Position numbers and translations under genes: made by a program. The notes below the pieces were generated by a model. That model was not told where the DNA came from, searched no databases, and saw only the letters and a program-made list of their open reading frames with translations. DNA of 64,000 nt from contig NZ_CP059164.1 in the NCBI RefSeq assembly GCF_013466985.1, positions 2,675,001-2,739,000 of the forward strand, in the 5' to 3' direction. The DNA is from Nocardioides ungokensis. Its GTDB lineage: Bacteria > Actinomycetota > Actinomycetes > Propionibacteriales > Nocardioidaceae. Within the stretch, counting starts at the first letter, position 1. Each line of letters starts with the position of its first letter. This document shows, piece after piece, positions 1-10,870 of the stretch.

Positions 1-2281
1 TCGATGAACCGGTCGACAGCACCGGGTGCTCCGGGCTGATCTCGGTGGCGCGCTCGATGTAGCCCTCCAGCGCGTCGTCGTCGTAGACGATCTCCATGCC
101 GCGGCCGCCCAGGACGTACGACGGCCGCACCAGCACCGGGTAGCCGATCTCGTCGGCGATCCGCTTGGCGTCGGCGAACGACGTGGCCATCCCGTGCTTC
201 GGGGCGGGCAGCCCGGCCTCGGCCAGCACACGGCCGAAGGCGCCGCGCTCCTCGGCGAGGTGGATGGCCTCGGGCGAGGTGCCGACGATCGTGACGCCGT
301 TGTCCTTCAGCCCCTGCGCGAGGCCCAGCGGGGTCTGGCCACCGAGCTGGCAGATCACGCCGGCGACCGGGCCCGCCTGCTCCTCGGCGTGCACGATCTC
401 GAGGACGTCCTCGAGCGTCAGCGGCTCGAAGTACAGCCGGTCGGAGGTGTCGTAGTCGGTCGAGACGGTCTCGGGGTTGCAGTTGACCATGATCGTCTCG
501 TAGCCGGCCTCGGCGAGCGCCAGGGACGCGTGCACGCAGGAGTAGTCGAACTCGATGCCCTGGCCGATCCGGTTCGGACCGGAGCCGAGGATGATCACCG
601 CTTCCTTCTCGCGCGGCTCGACCTCGGACTCCTCGTCGTACGACGAGTAGTGGTACGGCGTCGCCGCCGCGAACTCGGCGGCACACGTGTCGACGGTCTT
701 GAACACCGGCCGGATGCCCAGCGCGTGCCGGACCCCGCGGACGACGTCGGCGGTCATGCCGCGGATCTTGCCGATCTGGACGTCGGAGAAGCCGTGGCGC
801 TTGGCCGTGCGCAGCAGCTCGGGCGTCAGCTCGGGCGCGGCGGTGACCTCGGCGGCCACCTCGTTGATGAGCACCAGCTGGTCGACGAACCACGGGTCGA
901 TGGCGGTCGCGTCGAAGATCTCCTCCGGAGTGGCCCCGGCCCGGAGCGCGTCCATGACCTTCTTCAGCCGGCCGTCGTGCGGGGAACGGATCTCCTCCAG
1001 CAGGGCGGCCTTGTCGAGGTCGACCCACTCCTGGTGCCAGTCGAAGACTGCATCCTTGCTCTCCAGCGAGCGCAGCGCCTTCTGCAGCGCCTCGGTGAAG
1101 TTGCGACCGATCGCCATCGCCTCGCCGACCGACTTCATGTGGGTGGTCAGCCGCGGGTCTGCGCCCGGGAACTTCTCGAAGGCGAACCGTGGCACCTTCA
1201 CCACGACGTAGTCGAGGGTCGGCTCGAAGGCCGCAGGCGTGCTCGACCCGTCCTCACGGGTGGTGATGTCGTTGGGGATCTCGTCGAGCGTGTAGCCGAT
1301 CGCCACCTTGGCCGCGATCTTGGCGATCGGGAAGCCGGTCGCCTTGGACGCCAGCGCGCTCGACCGGGACACCCGGGGGTTCATCTCGATCACGATCACC
1401 CGGCCGTCGGCCGGGTTGACGGCGTACTGGATGTTGCAGCCGCCGGTGTCGACGCCGACCTCGCGGATGATGCCGATGGCGAGGTCGCGCAGGTGCTGGT
1501 ACTCGCGGTCGGTGAGCGTCATCGCGGGGGCGACCGTGATCGAGTCGCCGGTGTGGACGCCCATCGGGTCGAGGTTCTCGATCGAGCAGACGATGACGAC
1601 GTTGTCGGCCTTGTCGCGCATCACCTCCAGCTCGTACTCCTTCCACCCGATGATCGACTCCTCGATCAGCACCTCGGTGGTCGGGCTGGCGGCCAGGCCG
1701 GCGCCCGCGATGCGGGCCAGGTCGCCCTCGTCGTACGCGATGCCGGAGCCGGTGCCGCCCATCGTGAACGACGGGCGCACCACAGCCGGGTAGCCCAGCT
1801 CGGCCACGGCCTTCTCGCAGTCGTCGAGCGAGTGGCAGACCACGCTGCGCGCGACCTCGCCGCCGACCTTCTCGACGATCCCGTTGAACAGCTCGCGGTT
1901 CTCACCGCGGTGGATCGCCTCGAAGCTGGCGCCGATCATCTCGACGCCGTACTTCTCCAGCACGCCGCGCTCGTGCAGCGCGATCGCGGCGTTGAGCGCG
2001 GTCTGGCCGCCCAGCGTCGGCAGCAGCGCGTCGGGGCGCTCCTTGGCGATGACCTTCTCGACGAACTCCGGCGTGATCGGCTCGACGTACGTCGCGTCGG
2101 CGAACTCGGGGTCGGTCATGATCGTCGCCGGGTTGGAGTTGACCAGGACCACGCGCAGGCCCTCGGCCTTGAGCACCCGGCAGGCCTGGGTGCCGGAGTA
2201 GTCGAACTCGCAGGCCTGTCCGATGATGATCGGCCCCGAGCCGATCACCATCACGGACTTGATGTCGTCACGCTTCGGCAT
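1..2281 (-). CDS. carB: Carbamoyl-phosphate synthase large subunit (N-terminal 760 codons; 3' end outside window)
   Basis: The large subunit makes carbamoyl phosphate from bicarbonate, ATP and ammonia delivered by CarA, for pyrimidine and arginine synthesis. Reading back from the ATG at 2281 gives [18 protein letters not shown], then the [16 protein letters not shown] nucleotide-binding segment. Further in come [18 protein letters not shown] (about residue 228 on) and, near the window edge, the second ATP-grasp segment [20 protein letters not shown]. The frame is open from 2281 to base 1. The start lies 1 nt beyond the carA stop (2283), so the two are translationally coupled. The family is about 1,070-1,100 residues long, so the C-terminal allosteric domain is missing only because the window ends. 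Confidence 0.97.
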   Translation of the reverse strand, partial: MPKRDDIKSVMVIGSGPIIIGQACEFDYSGTQACRVLKAEGLRVVLVNSNPATIMTDPEFADATYVEPITPEFVEKVIAKERPDALLPTLGGQTALNAAIALHERGVLEKYGVEMIGASFEAIHRGENRELFNGIVEKVGGEVARSVVCHSLDDCEKAVAELGYPAVVRPSFTMGGTGSGIAYDEGDLARIAGAGLAASPTTEVLIEESIIGWKEYELEVMRDKADNVVIVCSIENLDPMGVHTGDSITVAPAMTLTDREYQHLRDLAIGIIREVGVDTGGCNIQYAVNPADGRVIVIEMNPRVSRSSALASKATGFPIAKIAAKVAIGYTLDEIPNDITTREDGSSTPAAFEPTLDYVVVKVPRFAFEKFPGADPRLTTHMKSVGEAMAIGRNFTEALQKALRSLESKDAVFDWHQEWVDLDKAALLEEIRSPHDGRLKKVMDALRAGATPEEIFDATAIDPWFVDQLVLINEVAAEVTAAPELTPELLRTAKRHGFSDVQIGKIRGMTADVVRGVRHALGIRPVFKTVDTCAAEFAAATPYHYSSYDEESEVEPREKEAVIILGSGPNRIGQGIEFDYSCVHASLALAEAGYETIMVNCNPETVSTDYDTSDRLYFEPLTLEDVLEIVHAEEQAGPVAGVICQLGGQTPLGLAQGLKDNGVTIVGTSPEAIHLAEERGAFGRVLAEAGLPAPKHGMATSFADAKRIADEIGYPVLVRPSYVLGGRGMEIVYDDDALEGYIERATEISPEHPVLSTGSS

Positions 2282-2282
2282 C

Positions 2283-3451
2283 TCAGGCCTCCTTCATGAG
2301 GTCGGCGAACCGGTCGAACAGGTAGGCCGCGTCGTGCGGGCCCGCGGCGGCCTCGGGGTGGTACTGGACCGAGAAGCTCCTCAGCCGGCCGTCGTCGCCG
2401 CGCAGCTCGAGGCCCTCGACCACGCCGTCGTTGAGGCAGACGTGGCTGACCGTCGCGGCGCCGTACGCCGTCGGCACCGGCTCGTCGAGCCCCACCCCGT
2501 CGGCCACTGCACCGCGAAGCCGTGGTTGTGCGCGGTGACCTCGACCTTGCCGGTGGTGCGGTCCATGACCGGCTGGTTGATGCCGCGGTGGCCGTACTTG
2601 AGCTTGTAGGTGCCCAGGCCGAGCGCGCGCCCGAAGAGCTGGTTGCCGAAGCAGATCCCGAAGTAGGGCAGCCCCCGCTGCAGCGCCCCGCGCAGCAGCT
2701 CGATCTGGTGCGTGGTGGCCGCCGGGTCGCCGGGGCCGTTGGAGAAGAACAGGCCGTCGGGCTGCACGGCGAGCACGTCGTCGAGGCTCGACGTCGCCGG
2801 CAGCACGTGCACCTCGATGCCGCGCTCGGCCATCATCGCCGGGGTCATCCCCTTGATCCCCAGGTCGAGGGCGGCGACGGTGAAGCGCCGCTCACCGACG
2901 GCGGGCACGACGTACGCCTCCTTGGTGGAGACCTCGCCGGCCAGCTCCGCGCCGGCCATCTGTCCGGACTCGCGGACCCGCTCCAGCAGGGCTCCCGGGT
3001 CGGTCTCGACCGAGGAGATGCCGACGCGCATGGCGCCGCGCTCGCGGAGGTGTCGGGTCAGCGCCCGTGTGTCGATCCCGGAGATGCCGACGACGCCCTG
3101 CTCGCGGAGCTCGTCAGCGAGGCTGCGGCGGGAGCGCCAGTTGGACGGGACTCGGGCCGGGTCGCGGACGACGTAGCCGGCCACCCAGATCCGGCGGGAC
3201 TCCGGGTCCTCGTCGTTGATGCCGGTGTTGCCCACGTGTGGGGCGGTCATCACCACCTGGCGGTGGTAGGACGGGTCGGTCAGCGTCTCCTGGTAGCCGG
3301 TCATGCCGGTGTTGAAGACGGCTTCGCCGAAGGTCTCCCCCGCGGCGCCGTAGGCCTCGCCGCTGAAGGTCCGACCGTCCTCGAGGACCAGGATTGCGGG
3401 GGAACGAGTCGACCGGGTCGAGGACGGGTGAGCGGGGGCATGCAGTGGCAC
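2283..3451 (-). CDS. carA: Carbamoyl-phosphate synthase small (glutaminase) subunit, one apparent frameshift
   Basis: The glutamine amidotransferase subunit hydrolyses glutamine and channels ammonia to CarB. The GTG start at 3451 follows an AAGGAGG ribosome site at a 6-nt gap. The N-terminal CPSase domain begins at [16 protein letters not shown]. The class I GATase nucleophile is Cys about 267 in [15 protein letters not shown], followed by [10 protein letters not shown]. The frame is lost near 2508: the last residues, including the YHPEAAAG catalytic His/Glu motif, sit in another frame ending at 2283. Restoring one G (CAGTGGCC to CAGGTGGCC) gives AVQVADGVGL and a normal protein of about 389 residues. 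I read this as a sequencing deletion, since the gene is essential to pyr/arg synthesis and both parts are well conserved. Confidence 0.93.
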
Positions 3452-3457
3452 GCCGTA

Positions 3458-3494
3458 CCTCCTTCTCCGCCTCACGGGACGGATCGTTAAAGGA
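3458..3494 (-). promoter_or_regulatory. PyrR-binding leader hairpin overlapping the carA ribosome site
   Basis: On the minus strand the leader reads CCTTTAACGATCCG, then TCCCGTGAGG, then CGGAGAAGGAGG. GTCCCGTGAGGC matches the known PyrR recognition loop (ARUCCNGNGAGGYU). CCG/CGG closes the loop and a lower CCUU/AAGG stem pairs with the Shine-Dalgarno sequence. Binding of PyrR-UMP should hide the ribosome site, as reported for mycobacterial pyr genes. A TAGGGT hexamer at 3511-3516 is a plausible -10. The same element precedes pyrR at 8714-8750. Confidence 0.8.
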
Positions 3495-3593
3495 TGCGCA
3501 AGCGAGCCCGACCCTACCAGCGCGGCCGACCCCGGCAGGCACGCCGTCCCGGAGGGCAGGACGCGCCCTCGACCCACCCGACAGGCCCGACTC

Positions 3594-3788
3594 CTAGAGG
3601 GCGCTGCGGATGTCCGGTCGTTCCAGCGGCCGCGCGCACCAGTCGAAGTGCCTGTCGCTCCCCGAGGCGCTGTAGCAGTTGCTCGTCGCCAGCGCGGGTT
3701 CATCTCCCGGGCGGTGCGGCGTTTCCGGATCTTGGCCAGGTCGTCGCCGAAGTCGATGACCGCACCGGGCGCCCACGAGCCCCGTCAC
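3594..3788 (-). pseudogene. Possible 3' remnant of an unidentified gene in the 3495-3788 intergenic stretch
   Basis: About 290 bases separate the carA leader from the endonuclease gene. A short reading frame here ends [18 protein letters not shown] plus four residues, with a protein-like composition rich in W, C and H. An adjacent frame contains [19 protein letters not shown], also protein-like. One frameshift could join them into the tail of a lost gene truncated when the endonuclease gene arrived. I do not recognise the family, and the stretch could equally be chance coding potential in GC-rich DNA. Confidence 0.2.
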
Positions 3789-5144
3789 TCACGGCGGGGT
3801 CTGTTTTCGGATCCAGGTCGGTGGTGGTGCTCCGGGTCGCTGGGGTGGGAGGAACTCGGGCTTGCCGTCGGTCGGGTTGAGCCTGACCTGCCAGGGGGTG
3901 TGGTGGATGGTGCGGTGGTGGTGGCCGCAGAGCAGCACCAGGTTGTCCAGGCTGGTGACCCCGTCGTCGACCCAGTGGACGATGTGGTGCGCGTGGCCCA
4001 TCACCGGGGGTCTGGTGCAGCCGGGGAACGCGCAGTGGCGGTCGCGGCAGACCAGGGCCCGCCAGATCGCGGGGGTGACCAGTCGGCTGGTGCGGCCGAC
4101 GTCGAGAACCTCGCCCTGGGTGCCGAGGGCGATGGGGATGAGGTCGGCGTCGCAGGCCATCCGCCGAATAGTCGCGGGGGTGAGCTCCAGCCCGTCGTCG
4201 GTGACCGCTGCTCCGATGGTCCGGAGATCGGTGCCGGTGGTGCCGAGGGTGGCCCAGTCGATCTGTTCCTGGAGGGCCTCGAGGCTGGTGGTGACCGCGA
4301 TCCGGGGTCGGGCGCCGTGGCAGTCGGGTGGCAGGTCGGTGGTCAGGGCGTGCCGGCAGGTCTCGACCAGCGCGTCCCAGAGTCGGGCGCCGTGGTCACG
4401 AGGGTCGGTCAGCTGGTCGCCGTCCGGATCGGACGGGTCCACCGCGGGCTGGGGCTTGGTGAGCGGGAGGAGGGCGGCCTTGATCGCGGCGGCGTCCTCG
4501 ACGGTGCCGCGGCCGCGGAGCCGGATGCCGCCGGCCCCGTCCTCGACGATCGCCAGGAAGCGACCATGGTGCGCGGCCCGGTCCTGCCGGTCCAGCTCCT
4601 TCTCGGTCTTGCGTTCGGCGCCGTCGGGGTCGGCGACCTCGACCAGGTGCCGGGCGGCCTTGGCCAGGTCGGTCGCGTTCAACCGGGTCGCGGCATCGAG
4701 GAGGAACGCCTCCCCGTCCTGCCGAACTGTTGCGTCGGTCGGCAGCCGGTCCACTGCGTCCACGATGACCGCCGCCTGCTCGGGCGACACCCGCCCCGCG
4801 GTCATCGCGGCGTGGGTCGCGGAACGCTCGTGGACCAGGGTGTCGGCGTGCCGGACGGTCTGGTGACCGGTGCCGCGGTGGGTGCCGGCCAGGTGGGTGA
4901 ACCACTCCGCGGTCGACCCCCACGCCAACTCACCTTTGGCGACCCCGCGGGCGTGCACCTCGGCCACGACCGCGGCTTCCAGGGCGGCGAGGTGGGCGCG
5001 GAGTCGCTCGGCGACCACCACCGCCTCGACCAGCTCCTCCGACGTCTTCGCGACCCACATGGTCTCGTCGAGCTCGGCCAGCACCCGGTCCGCACATGCG
5101 ACGACCCCGGCGGGGGTGGTCGGCGTACCGGTGGGCTGCTCCAT
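3789..5144 (-). CDS. DUF222 domain HNH endonuclease (13E12 repeat-family type)
   Basis: A 451-residue protein with the two-part layout of the actinobacterial 13E12/REP13E12-like family. An N-terminal helical DUF222 region covers about residues 15-300. A C-terminal HNH nuclease module follows, with C-A-F-P-G-C, then HAHHIVHWVDDGVTSLDNL and LCGHHHRTIHH. The paired Cys and His/Asn residues expected for a zinc-stabilised HNH fold are present. I prefer the ATG at 5144; an in-frame TTG at 5156 lies just upstream and neither has a clear ribosome site. Members are multicopy in Nocardioides and Mycobacterium and are thought to be mobile or selfish. This copy separates carA from pyrC, which are normally close neighbours. 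The biological role is unknown. Confidence 0.85.
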   Translation of the reverse strand: MEQPTGTPTTPAGVVACADRVLAELDETMWVAKTSEELVEAVVVAERLRAHLAALEAAVVAEVHARGVAKGELAWGSTAEWFTHLAGTHRGTGHQTVRHADTLVHERSATHAAMTAGRVSPEQAAVIVDAVDRLPTDATVRQDGEAFLLDAATRLNATDLAKAARHLVEVADPDGAERKTEKELDRQDRAAHHGRFLAIVEDGAGGIRLRGRGTVEDAAAIKAALLPLTKPQPAVDPSDPDGDQLTDPRDHGARLWDALVETCRHALTTDLPPDCHGARPRIAVTTSLEALQEQIDWATLGTTGTDLRTIGAAVTDDGLELTPATIRRMACDADLIPIALGTQGEVLDVGRTSRLVTPAIWRALVCRDRHCAFPGCTRPPVMGHAHHIVHWVDDGVTSLDNLVLLCGHHHRTIHHTPWQVRLNPTDGKPEFLPPQRPGAPPPTWIRKQTPP

Positions 5145-5266
5145 GACCCAACTCAACCAGAGGCCACCGACAGTCAGGGGTCGTTGACCTGCGGTTATCC
5201 ACCGCCGAAGATAACGAATCGATCACCTGTTCGAGACATTCCCGATAGTCACGCAAGGACCGCCGG

Positions 5267-5353
5267 CCCGCAGCCCGGGAAGCAGCCGAAACCCAGCGGG
5301 GCGTCCCCCGCGTAGCTGCCCAAGGACCGCAACCACCAACCGCCCGCAAGCCG
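5267..5353. repeat. Dispersed intergenic repeat, copy 1
   Basis: This stretch of about 87 bp aligns with 42112-42196 over its whole length. Shared blocks are CCCGCA-GCC-GGG-AGCAGCCG, then CGTA-CTGCC-AA--ACCGCA, then CCCGCAAGCCG. Each copy is bounded by near-identical CCCGCAAGCCG-like ends about 75 bp apart. It lies in the 282-bp gap between the endonuclease and VOC genes, which otherwise shows no coding potential. Confidence 0.5.
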
Positions 5354-5383
5354 ACGTGGTCAACGCCCTGCGTGGGCTGCGGG

Positions 5384-5417
5384 GGTTTCGAGGCTCGCTG
5401 ACGCTCGCACCTCAACC
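5384..5417 (-). terminator. Hairpin downstream of the VOC gene
   Basis: GGTT-TC-GAGG pairs with CCTC-AACC around a 16-nt loop, starting 10 bp past the VOC stop codon. There is no U-tract, as is usual for actinobacterial terminators. The motif resembles a repetitive hairpin I associate with Nocardioides intergenic DNA (from memory). Confidence 0.4.
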
Positions 5418-5426
5418 ACCGGAGGG

Positions 5427-5822
5427 CTACTTGGCCTCCGGGTCGGGCTGGTGGATGCCGAACGTGTTGCCCTCGGGATCGAGGTAGTACCCCTGCCACG
5501 CCATGCCGGTCAGCGCCATCTTCGGCAGCGCGACCTGCCCACCCGCATCGAGGATCCGGCGCTCGGTCTCGTCGTAGTCACCGACGCCGATGGTGCAGAC
5601 GAACGCGTTCGTCCCCTGCTGCGCGGCGGGCGCCGGCGCGGGACGCTGCAGCAGGCCGCCGTTGATCCCGAGCTCGTCGTCGGGGCCGGTCACGATTCCC
5701 CAATAGGTGGAGCCGGTGACCTGGCCCCAGTCGGTGAAGGACCAGTCGAACACCGCGCCGTAGAAGGCCTTGGCCCGCTCCACGTCGTCGGCCTGGATCT
5801 CGAAGTGCACCACACGGGACAT
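5427..5822 (-). CDS. VOC (glyoxalase/bleomycin-resistance) superfamily protein
   Basis: A 131-residue protein with a paired beta-alpha-beta-beta-beta layout. The first module starts VVHFEIQADDVERAKAFYGA and the second ends GYYLDPEGNTFGIHQPD. His 6 and the late Glu are candidate metal ligands. This subgroup is usually annotated as a VOC family protein of unknown substrate. The ATG at 5822 follows an AGGAGGATCTGC ribosome site. It lies 48 bp downstream of pyrC on the same strand, so it may be co-transcribed, but no metabolic link to pyrimidines is evident. Confidence 0.85.
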   Translation of the reverse strand: MSRVVHFEIQADDVERAKAFYGAVFDWSFTDWGQVTGSTYWGIVTGPDDELGINGGLLQRPAPAPAAQQGTNAFVCTIGVGDYDETERRILDAGGQVALPKMALTGMAWQGYYLDPEGNTFGIHQPDPEAK

Positions 5823-5870
5823 GCAGATCCTCCTCGGTCGATGGGACCGAGACTGCCACGCACCCGCGGG

Positions 5871-7153
5871 TCAGGCCAGCTTGCCGTCCAGCACCGTCGG
5901 TGTGCCGCGCAGGAAGGTCGCGACGACGCGGCCGGGCAGCTCCATGCCGGCGTACGGCGTGTTCCGCGAGAGCGAGGCCGACTCGGAGGCCTCGACGGTA
6001 CGACGCGCGGCCGGGTCGTAGAGCACCACATTGGCGGGCTCCCCCACCTCGATCGGACGGCCGTGGTCGGCCACCCGGCCGATGCGCGCGGGGGTGTAGG
6101 ACATCCGCTCCGCGACGCCGGCCCAGTCGAGCAGGCCAGGGTCGACCATGGTCTCCTGCACGATCGAGAGCGCCGTCTCCAGGCCGAGCATGCCGAAGGC
6201 CGCGGCCGCCCACTCGCAGTCCTTGTCCTCGTGCGGGTGGGGGGCGTGGTCGGTGGCGACGATGTCGATGGTGCCGTCGGCCAGCCCGACTCGGAGCGCC
6301 TCGGCGTCGGCCGCGGAGCGCAGCGGAGGGTTGACCTTGTAGATCGGGTCGTACGTCGCGGCCAGCTCGTCGGTGAGCAGCAGGTGGTGGGGGCAGGCCT
6401 CGGCGGTGACGTCCCAGCCCTTCGCCTTGGCCCAGCGGACGATCTCGACCGACCCCGCCGTGGACACGTGGCAGACGTGCAGGCGCGAGCCCACGTGCGC
6501 GGCGAGCAGGCAGTCGCGGGCGATGATCGCCTCCTCCGCCACTGCCGGCCAGCCGGCGAGGCCGAGGCGGCCCGACAGCTCGCCCTCGTTCATCTGCGCA
6601 CCCTCGGTGAGCCGCGGCTCCTGCGCGTGCTGGGCGATGACGCCGTCGAACGCCTTGACGTACTCCAGCGCCCGCCGCATCAGCACGGCGTCGCTGACGC
6701 ACTTGCCGTCGTCGGAGAACACCCGGACCCGGGCCGCGGAGTCCGCCATTGCGCCGAGCTCGGCCAGCCGCTCCCCCGCCAGCCCGACGGTCACCGCACC
6801 GACCGGGTAGACGTCGCAGTAGCCGGCCTCGCGGCCCAGCCGCCAGACCTGCTCCACCACACCGGCGGTGTCGGCGACGGGCTCGGTGTTGGCCATCGCG
6901 TGGACGGCCGTGAAGCCGCCGGACGCCGCGGCGCGGGTGCCGGACTCGACGGTCTCGGCGTCCTCGCGACCGGGCTCGCGCAGGTGGGTGTGCAGGTCGA
7001 CCAGGCCGGGCAGCGCAACCAGCCCGGTCGCGTCGACGGTCTCGGCGCCCTCGGCGGACAGGCCGCTGCCGATCTCCCGGACGACCCCGGCGGCGAGCAG
7101 CAGGTCGGTGGGCTCGCCCCCCAGGATCGAGGCGTTCTTGATCAGGTAGGTGG

Positions 7154-7157
<4 letters not shown>
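5871..7157 (-). CDS. pyrC: Dihydroorotase
   Basis: Catalyses reversible ring closure of N-carbamoyl-L-aspartate to dihydroorotate, the third step of UMP synthesis. At 428 residues it is a class I (PyrC/allantoinase-like) amidohydrolase. Metal ligands are visible in [13 protein letters not shown] (HxH, about residues 58-60), IAQHAQEP and [10 protein letters not shown]. The catalytic Asp lies in [13 protein letters not shown]. The ATG at 7157 overlaps the pyrB stop by 4 nt, so the two are translationally coupled in pyrR-pyrB-pyrC. Confidence 0.97.
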
Positions 7158-8750
<1,593 letters not shown>

Positions 8751-8822
8751 TGTCGATCGGCACCGACCCTAGCAGGGCCGGACGCCTCCCACTGCCGAGG
8801 CGCCGACCCCCGGCGGGGCAGC

Positions 8823-9833
8823 TCAGCCGACGTCGACCAGCACCTTGCCGACCGCGCCGTTCTCCACGGCCTCGTGGGCCTTCGCGAGGTCCTCGAGCAC
8901 GAAGTGGTGCAGCGGGACGCCCGCCTCCTCGCCGACGCGGAGCGCACCCGCCGTCACGGCGGCGTTGATGTCCTCGGCCGCGGCGTCCACCAGGTCCTGG
9001 CCCAGGGTGTAGAGCAGCACGAACTGGTAGCGCAGGTTGCGGGAGAACGTCGCCCGCAGGGGCAGGGTGACCTCGTCGCCGCCGTTGTTGGCGTAGATCG
9101 CGATCGTCCCGCGGATCCTCGTCACCGCCAGGTCGAGCGCGTTGTTCTGCGCCGGCGCCACCTCGACCACGATGTCGACCCCGTCCGGGGCGAGGGCGAG
9201 GACCTCCTTCTCGACGTCCTGCTCGCGGTAGTTGACGACGTGCTGGGCGCCCGCCGCCGTCGCCAGTGCCTTCTTCTCGGGGCTGCTGACGGTCGTGATG
9301 ACACGGGCACCCGCCCACCGCGCCAGCTGGATCGCGGCGTTGCCCACAGCGCCGGCCCCACCGGCGACCAGGACGGTGCGACCCTCAAGCGCACCCGGCG
9401 CGAGCCGGGAGGGGCCGCCCTCCGAGGCGGTGAGCGCCCGGTGGGCCGTCACCGCCGGGACGCCCAGGCTCGCCCCCAGGTCGTACGACGCGCCCTCGGG
9501 CAGCGGCACGACCCGTTCGGCCGGCTGGACGGTGTGCTCGGCGGCCGTGCCGTGGGGGCGACCGTGCTGCGCGAGGACCAGCCAGACCCGCTGGCCGACC
9601 TCGAGACCCGTGACGCCCGCACCGACCGCGTCGACGACGCCCGCGCCGTCCTGGCCGGGGGTGACCTCGTCGTACGCCATCGCGGCACCGGTGCGGAACT
9701 TCCAGTCCGTGGGGTTGACCCCGGCCCGCACGATCCGCACCCGCACCTGGCCCGGACCCGGCTCCGGCACGGGCCGGTCGACGAGCTCGAGCACCGACGC
9801 CGGACCGGTCTCTCGGTACACCACTGCGCGCAT
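8823..9833 (-). CDS. Zinc-free MDR-family NADPH:quinone oxidoreductase
   Basis: A 336-residue medium-chain dehydrogenase/reductase of the quinone oxidoreductase type. The N-terminal GroES-like domain begins MRAVVYRETGPASVLELV. The Rossmann domain has VLVAGGAGAVGNAAIQLARW (about residue 150), an AxGxxG dinucleotide motif. No structural or catalytic zinc cysteines are seen. The ATG at 9833 has a GGAGG site 8 nt upstream; a longer open frame to 10199 runs antisense into the next gene and is not believed. It is divergent from the PPOX gene, with a dyad between them. The substrate is unknown. Confidence 0.85.
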   Translation of the reverse strand: MRAVVYRETGPASVLELVDRPVPEPGPGQVRVRIVRAGVNPTDWKFRTGAAMAYDEVTPGQDGAGVVDAVGAGVTGLEVGQRVWLVLAQHGRPHGTAAEHTVQPAERVVPLPEGASYDLGASLGVPAVTAHRALTASEGGPSRLAPGALEGRTVLVAGGAGAVGNAAIQLARWAGARVITTVSSPEKKALATAAGAQHVVNYREQDVEKEVLALAPDGVDIVVEVAPAQNNALDLAVTRIRGTIAIYANNGGDEVTLPLRATFSRNLRYQFVLLYTLGQDLVDAAAEDINAAVTAGALRVGEEAGVPLHHFVLEDLAKAHEAVENGAVGKVLVDVG

Positions 9834-9853
9834 GCATTCGCCTCCATCTGTTC

Positions 9854-9874
9854 GGTTACCTATGTTCAGTAACC
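9854..9874. promoter_or_regulatory. Dyad operator between divergent oxidoreductase genes
   Basis: GGTTAC, nine bases, GTAACC: a 6-bp perfect inverted repeat in the 58-bp gap between the quinone oxidoreductase and PPOX starts. TGTTC also precedes each half site in direct orientation. Its position suits a regulator controlling both genes. The cognate regulator is not identified, and the neighbouring TetR gene has a different palindrome of its own. Confidence 0.45.
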
Positions 9875-9891
9875 CACGACCAGGAGGTTCC

Positions 9892-10299
9892 ATGCCCGAG
9901 CTGCCGTTCCCCGACCACGTCCGCACCCTGCTGACCAAGCCCAACCCGGCGGTCGTCACCACCCTGCGCTCCGACGGCCAGCCGATCTCGGTGGCAACGT
10001 GGTACATCCTCGAGAAGGACGACCGGGTGCTGCTCAACATGGACCACACGCGGGTGCGGCTCAAGCACCTGCGCCGCGACCCCCGCCTCACCCTCACCGT
10101 GCTCGACGAGTCCAGCTGGTACACCCACGTGTCCCTGATCGGGCGCGTGGTGGAGATGGTCGACGACGAGGGGCTCATCGACATCGACCGGCTCAGCACC
10201 CACTACGGCGGCCGTCCCTACCCCAACCGCGAGAGCCCGCGCGTGAGCGCATGGATGGAGATCGACCGGTGGCACGGCTGGGGCGCGGCCACCGACTGA
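9892..10299 (+). CDS. PPOX-class (split-barrel) F420- or FMN-dependent oxidoreductase
   Basis: A 135-residue pyridoxamine-5'-phosphate-oxidase-like split beta-barrel. It contains NPAVVTTLRSDGQPISVATWYILEKD, and VRLKHLRRDPRLTLTV, typical of the Rv1155-like F420-binding group. The C-terminus DRWHGWGAA is also typical. Members reduce or oxidise small substrates such as biliverdin with F420; the substrate here cannot be told. The ATG at 9892 has CAGGAGG 6 nt upstream. It is one of the few plus-strand genes. Confidence 0.85.
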   Translation: MPELPFPDHVRTLLTKPNPAVVTTLRSDGQPISVATWYILEKDDRVLLNMDHTRVRLKHLRRDPRLTLTVLDESSWYTHVSLIGRVVEMVDDEGLIDIDRLSTHYGGRPYPNRESPRVSAWMEIDRWHGWGAATD

Positions 10300-10308
10300 G
10301 CGAGCGTC

Positions 10309-10829
10309 TCACTCGGGAATCGGTGGTCCGAGGACCTCGAGTCCGTAGCGCGGGCCCGCCTCGACCCAGTGCGGGATCTCGACCTCCGGGGTGAGTCCGT
10401 CCGCGCCCGGCAACCGCGCTCCGCGGCCGGGACACCGACCTCGTCGTAGAGGTGGAACAGCCCGGCCGGCGTGGTGAGGCCGAGGAAGCGCGCGGGCGTG
10501 TCACCCCGGATGCGGAAGGCGTGCGGCAGGCCACGCGGCAGGTACATGAAGCAGCCGGGGTACAGCTCGAAGTCCTGCTCGCCCGCCCGGTAGTCGATCC
10601 TCCCCTCGAGGACGAAGAAGGCCTCGGCCTCACGGGTGTGGCGATGGAGCGGGGTCGCGATCCCCGGGGGCTGGGTCACGAGCGCGGCTCCCAGCTCGCC
10701 ACCTCCCTCGCCCGGCTCGAGGAGGTGCTCGAAGAGCGACCCCATCGCCCAGGTCGCCCGTCCGTGGCCCGGCTCGCGCATGACCGGCGCGGGCACGGTC
10801 TGATCGGGGATGCTCTGCTCGGTGGACAT
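10309..10829 (-). CDS. Cupin domain protein, one apparent frameshift
   Basis: A small cupin of about 173 residues once one base is restored. Cupin motif 1 is PLHRHTREAEAFFVLEGRI, with two His and a Glu as metal ligands. Motif 2 is PGCFMYLPRGLPHAFRI. The main frame breaks near 10420; adding one base gives LPGADGLTPEVEIPHWVEAG, then YGLEVLGPPIPE and a stop at 10309. Start ATG at 10829 with GGGAGGG upstream. It is divergent from the TetR gene and shares its palindrome, so it is probably that regulator's target. Substrate unknown. Confidence 0.8.
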
Positions 10830-10839
10830 GGTCCCTCCC

Positions 10840-10868
10840 AATTGACCCGAAGCGCCTTCGGATCAATT
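10840..10868. promoter_or_regulatory. 29-bp palindromic operator between cupin and tetR
   Basis: AATTGACCCGAAG, CGC, CTTCGGATCAATT: 13-bp arms with a single mismatch around a 3-bp centre. It lies between the divergent starts and overlaps the cupin ribosome-site region. Size and symmetry fit a TetR-family dimer site, so I infer autoregulation and control of the cupin gene. Confidence 0.7.
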
Positions 10869-10870
10869 GC

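Noticed and set aside
26..2299. A 757-codon open frame on the plus strand opposite carB.
   Set aside because: It is the mirror of the conserved carB coding sequence, is Val/Asp/Gly/Arg-rich with no recognisable domain, and arises from the GC-biased third positions. The same applies to 3648-5315, 5451-7379, 13364-17128, 42571-44814 and 46432-48192.
2283..2510. Programmed frameshift in carA.
   Set aside because: No slippery heptamer or downstream structure was evident, and the same type of one-base loss occurs in about 17 unrelated genes, so a common technical cause is likelier.
8823..10199. A longer start for the quinone oxidoreductase (458 codons).
   Set aside because: The extra 122 codons are antisense to the PPOX gene and show no conserved sequence, while ATG 9833 has a good ribosome site.
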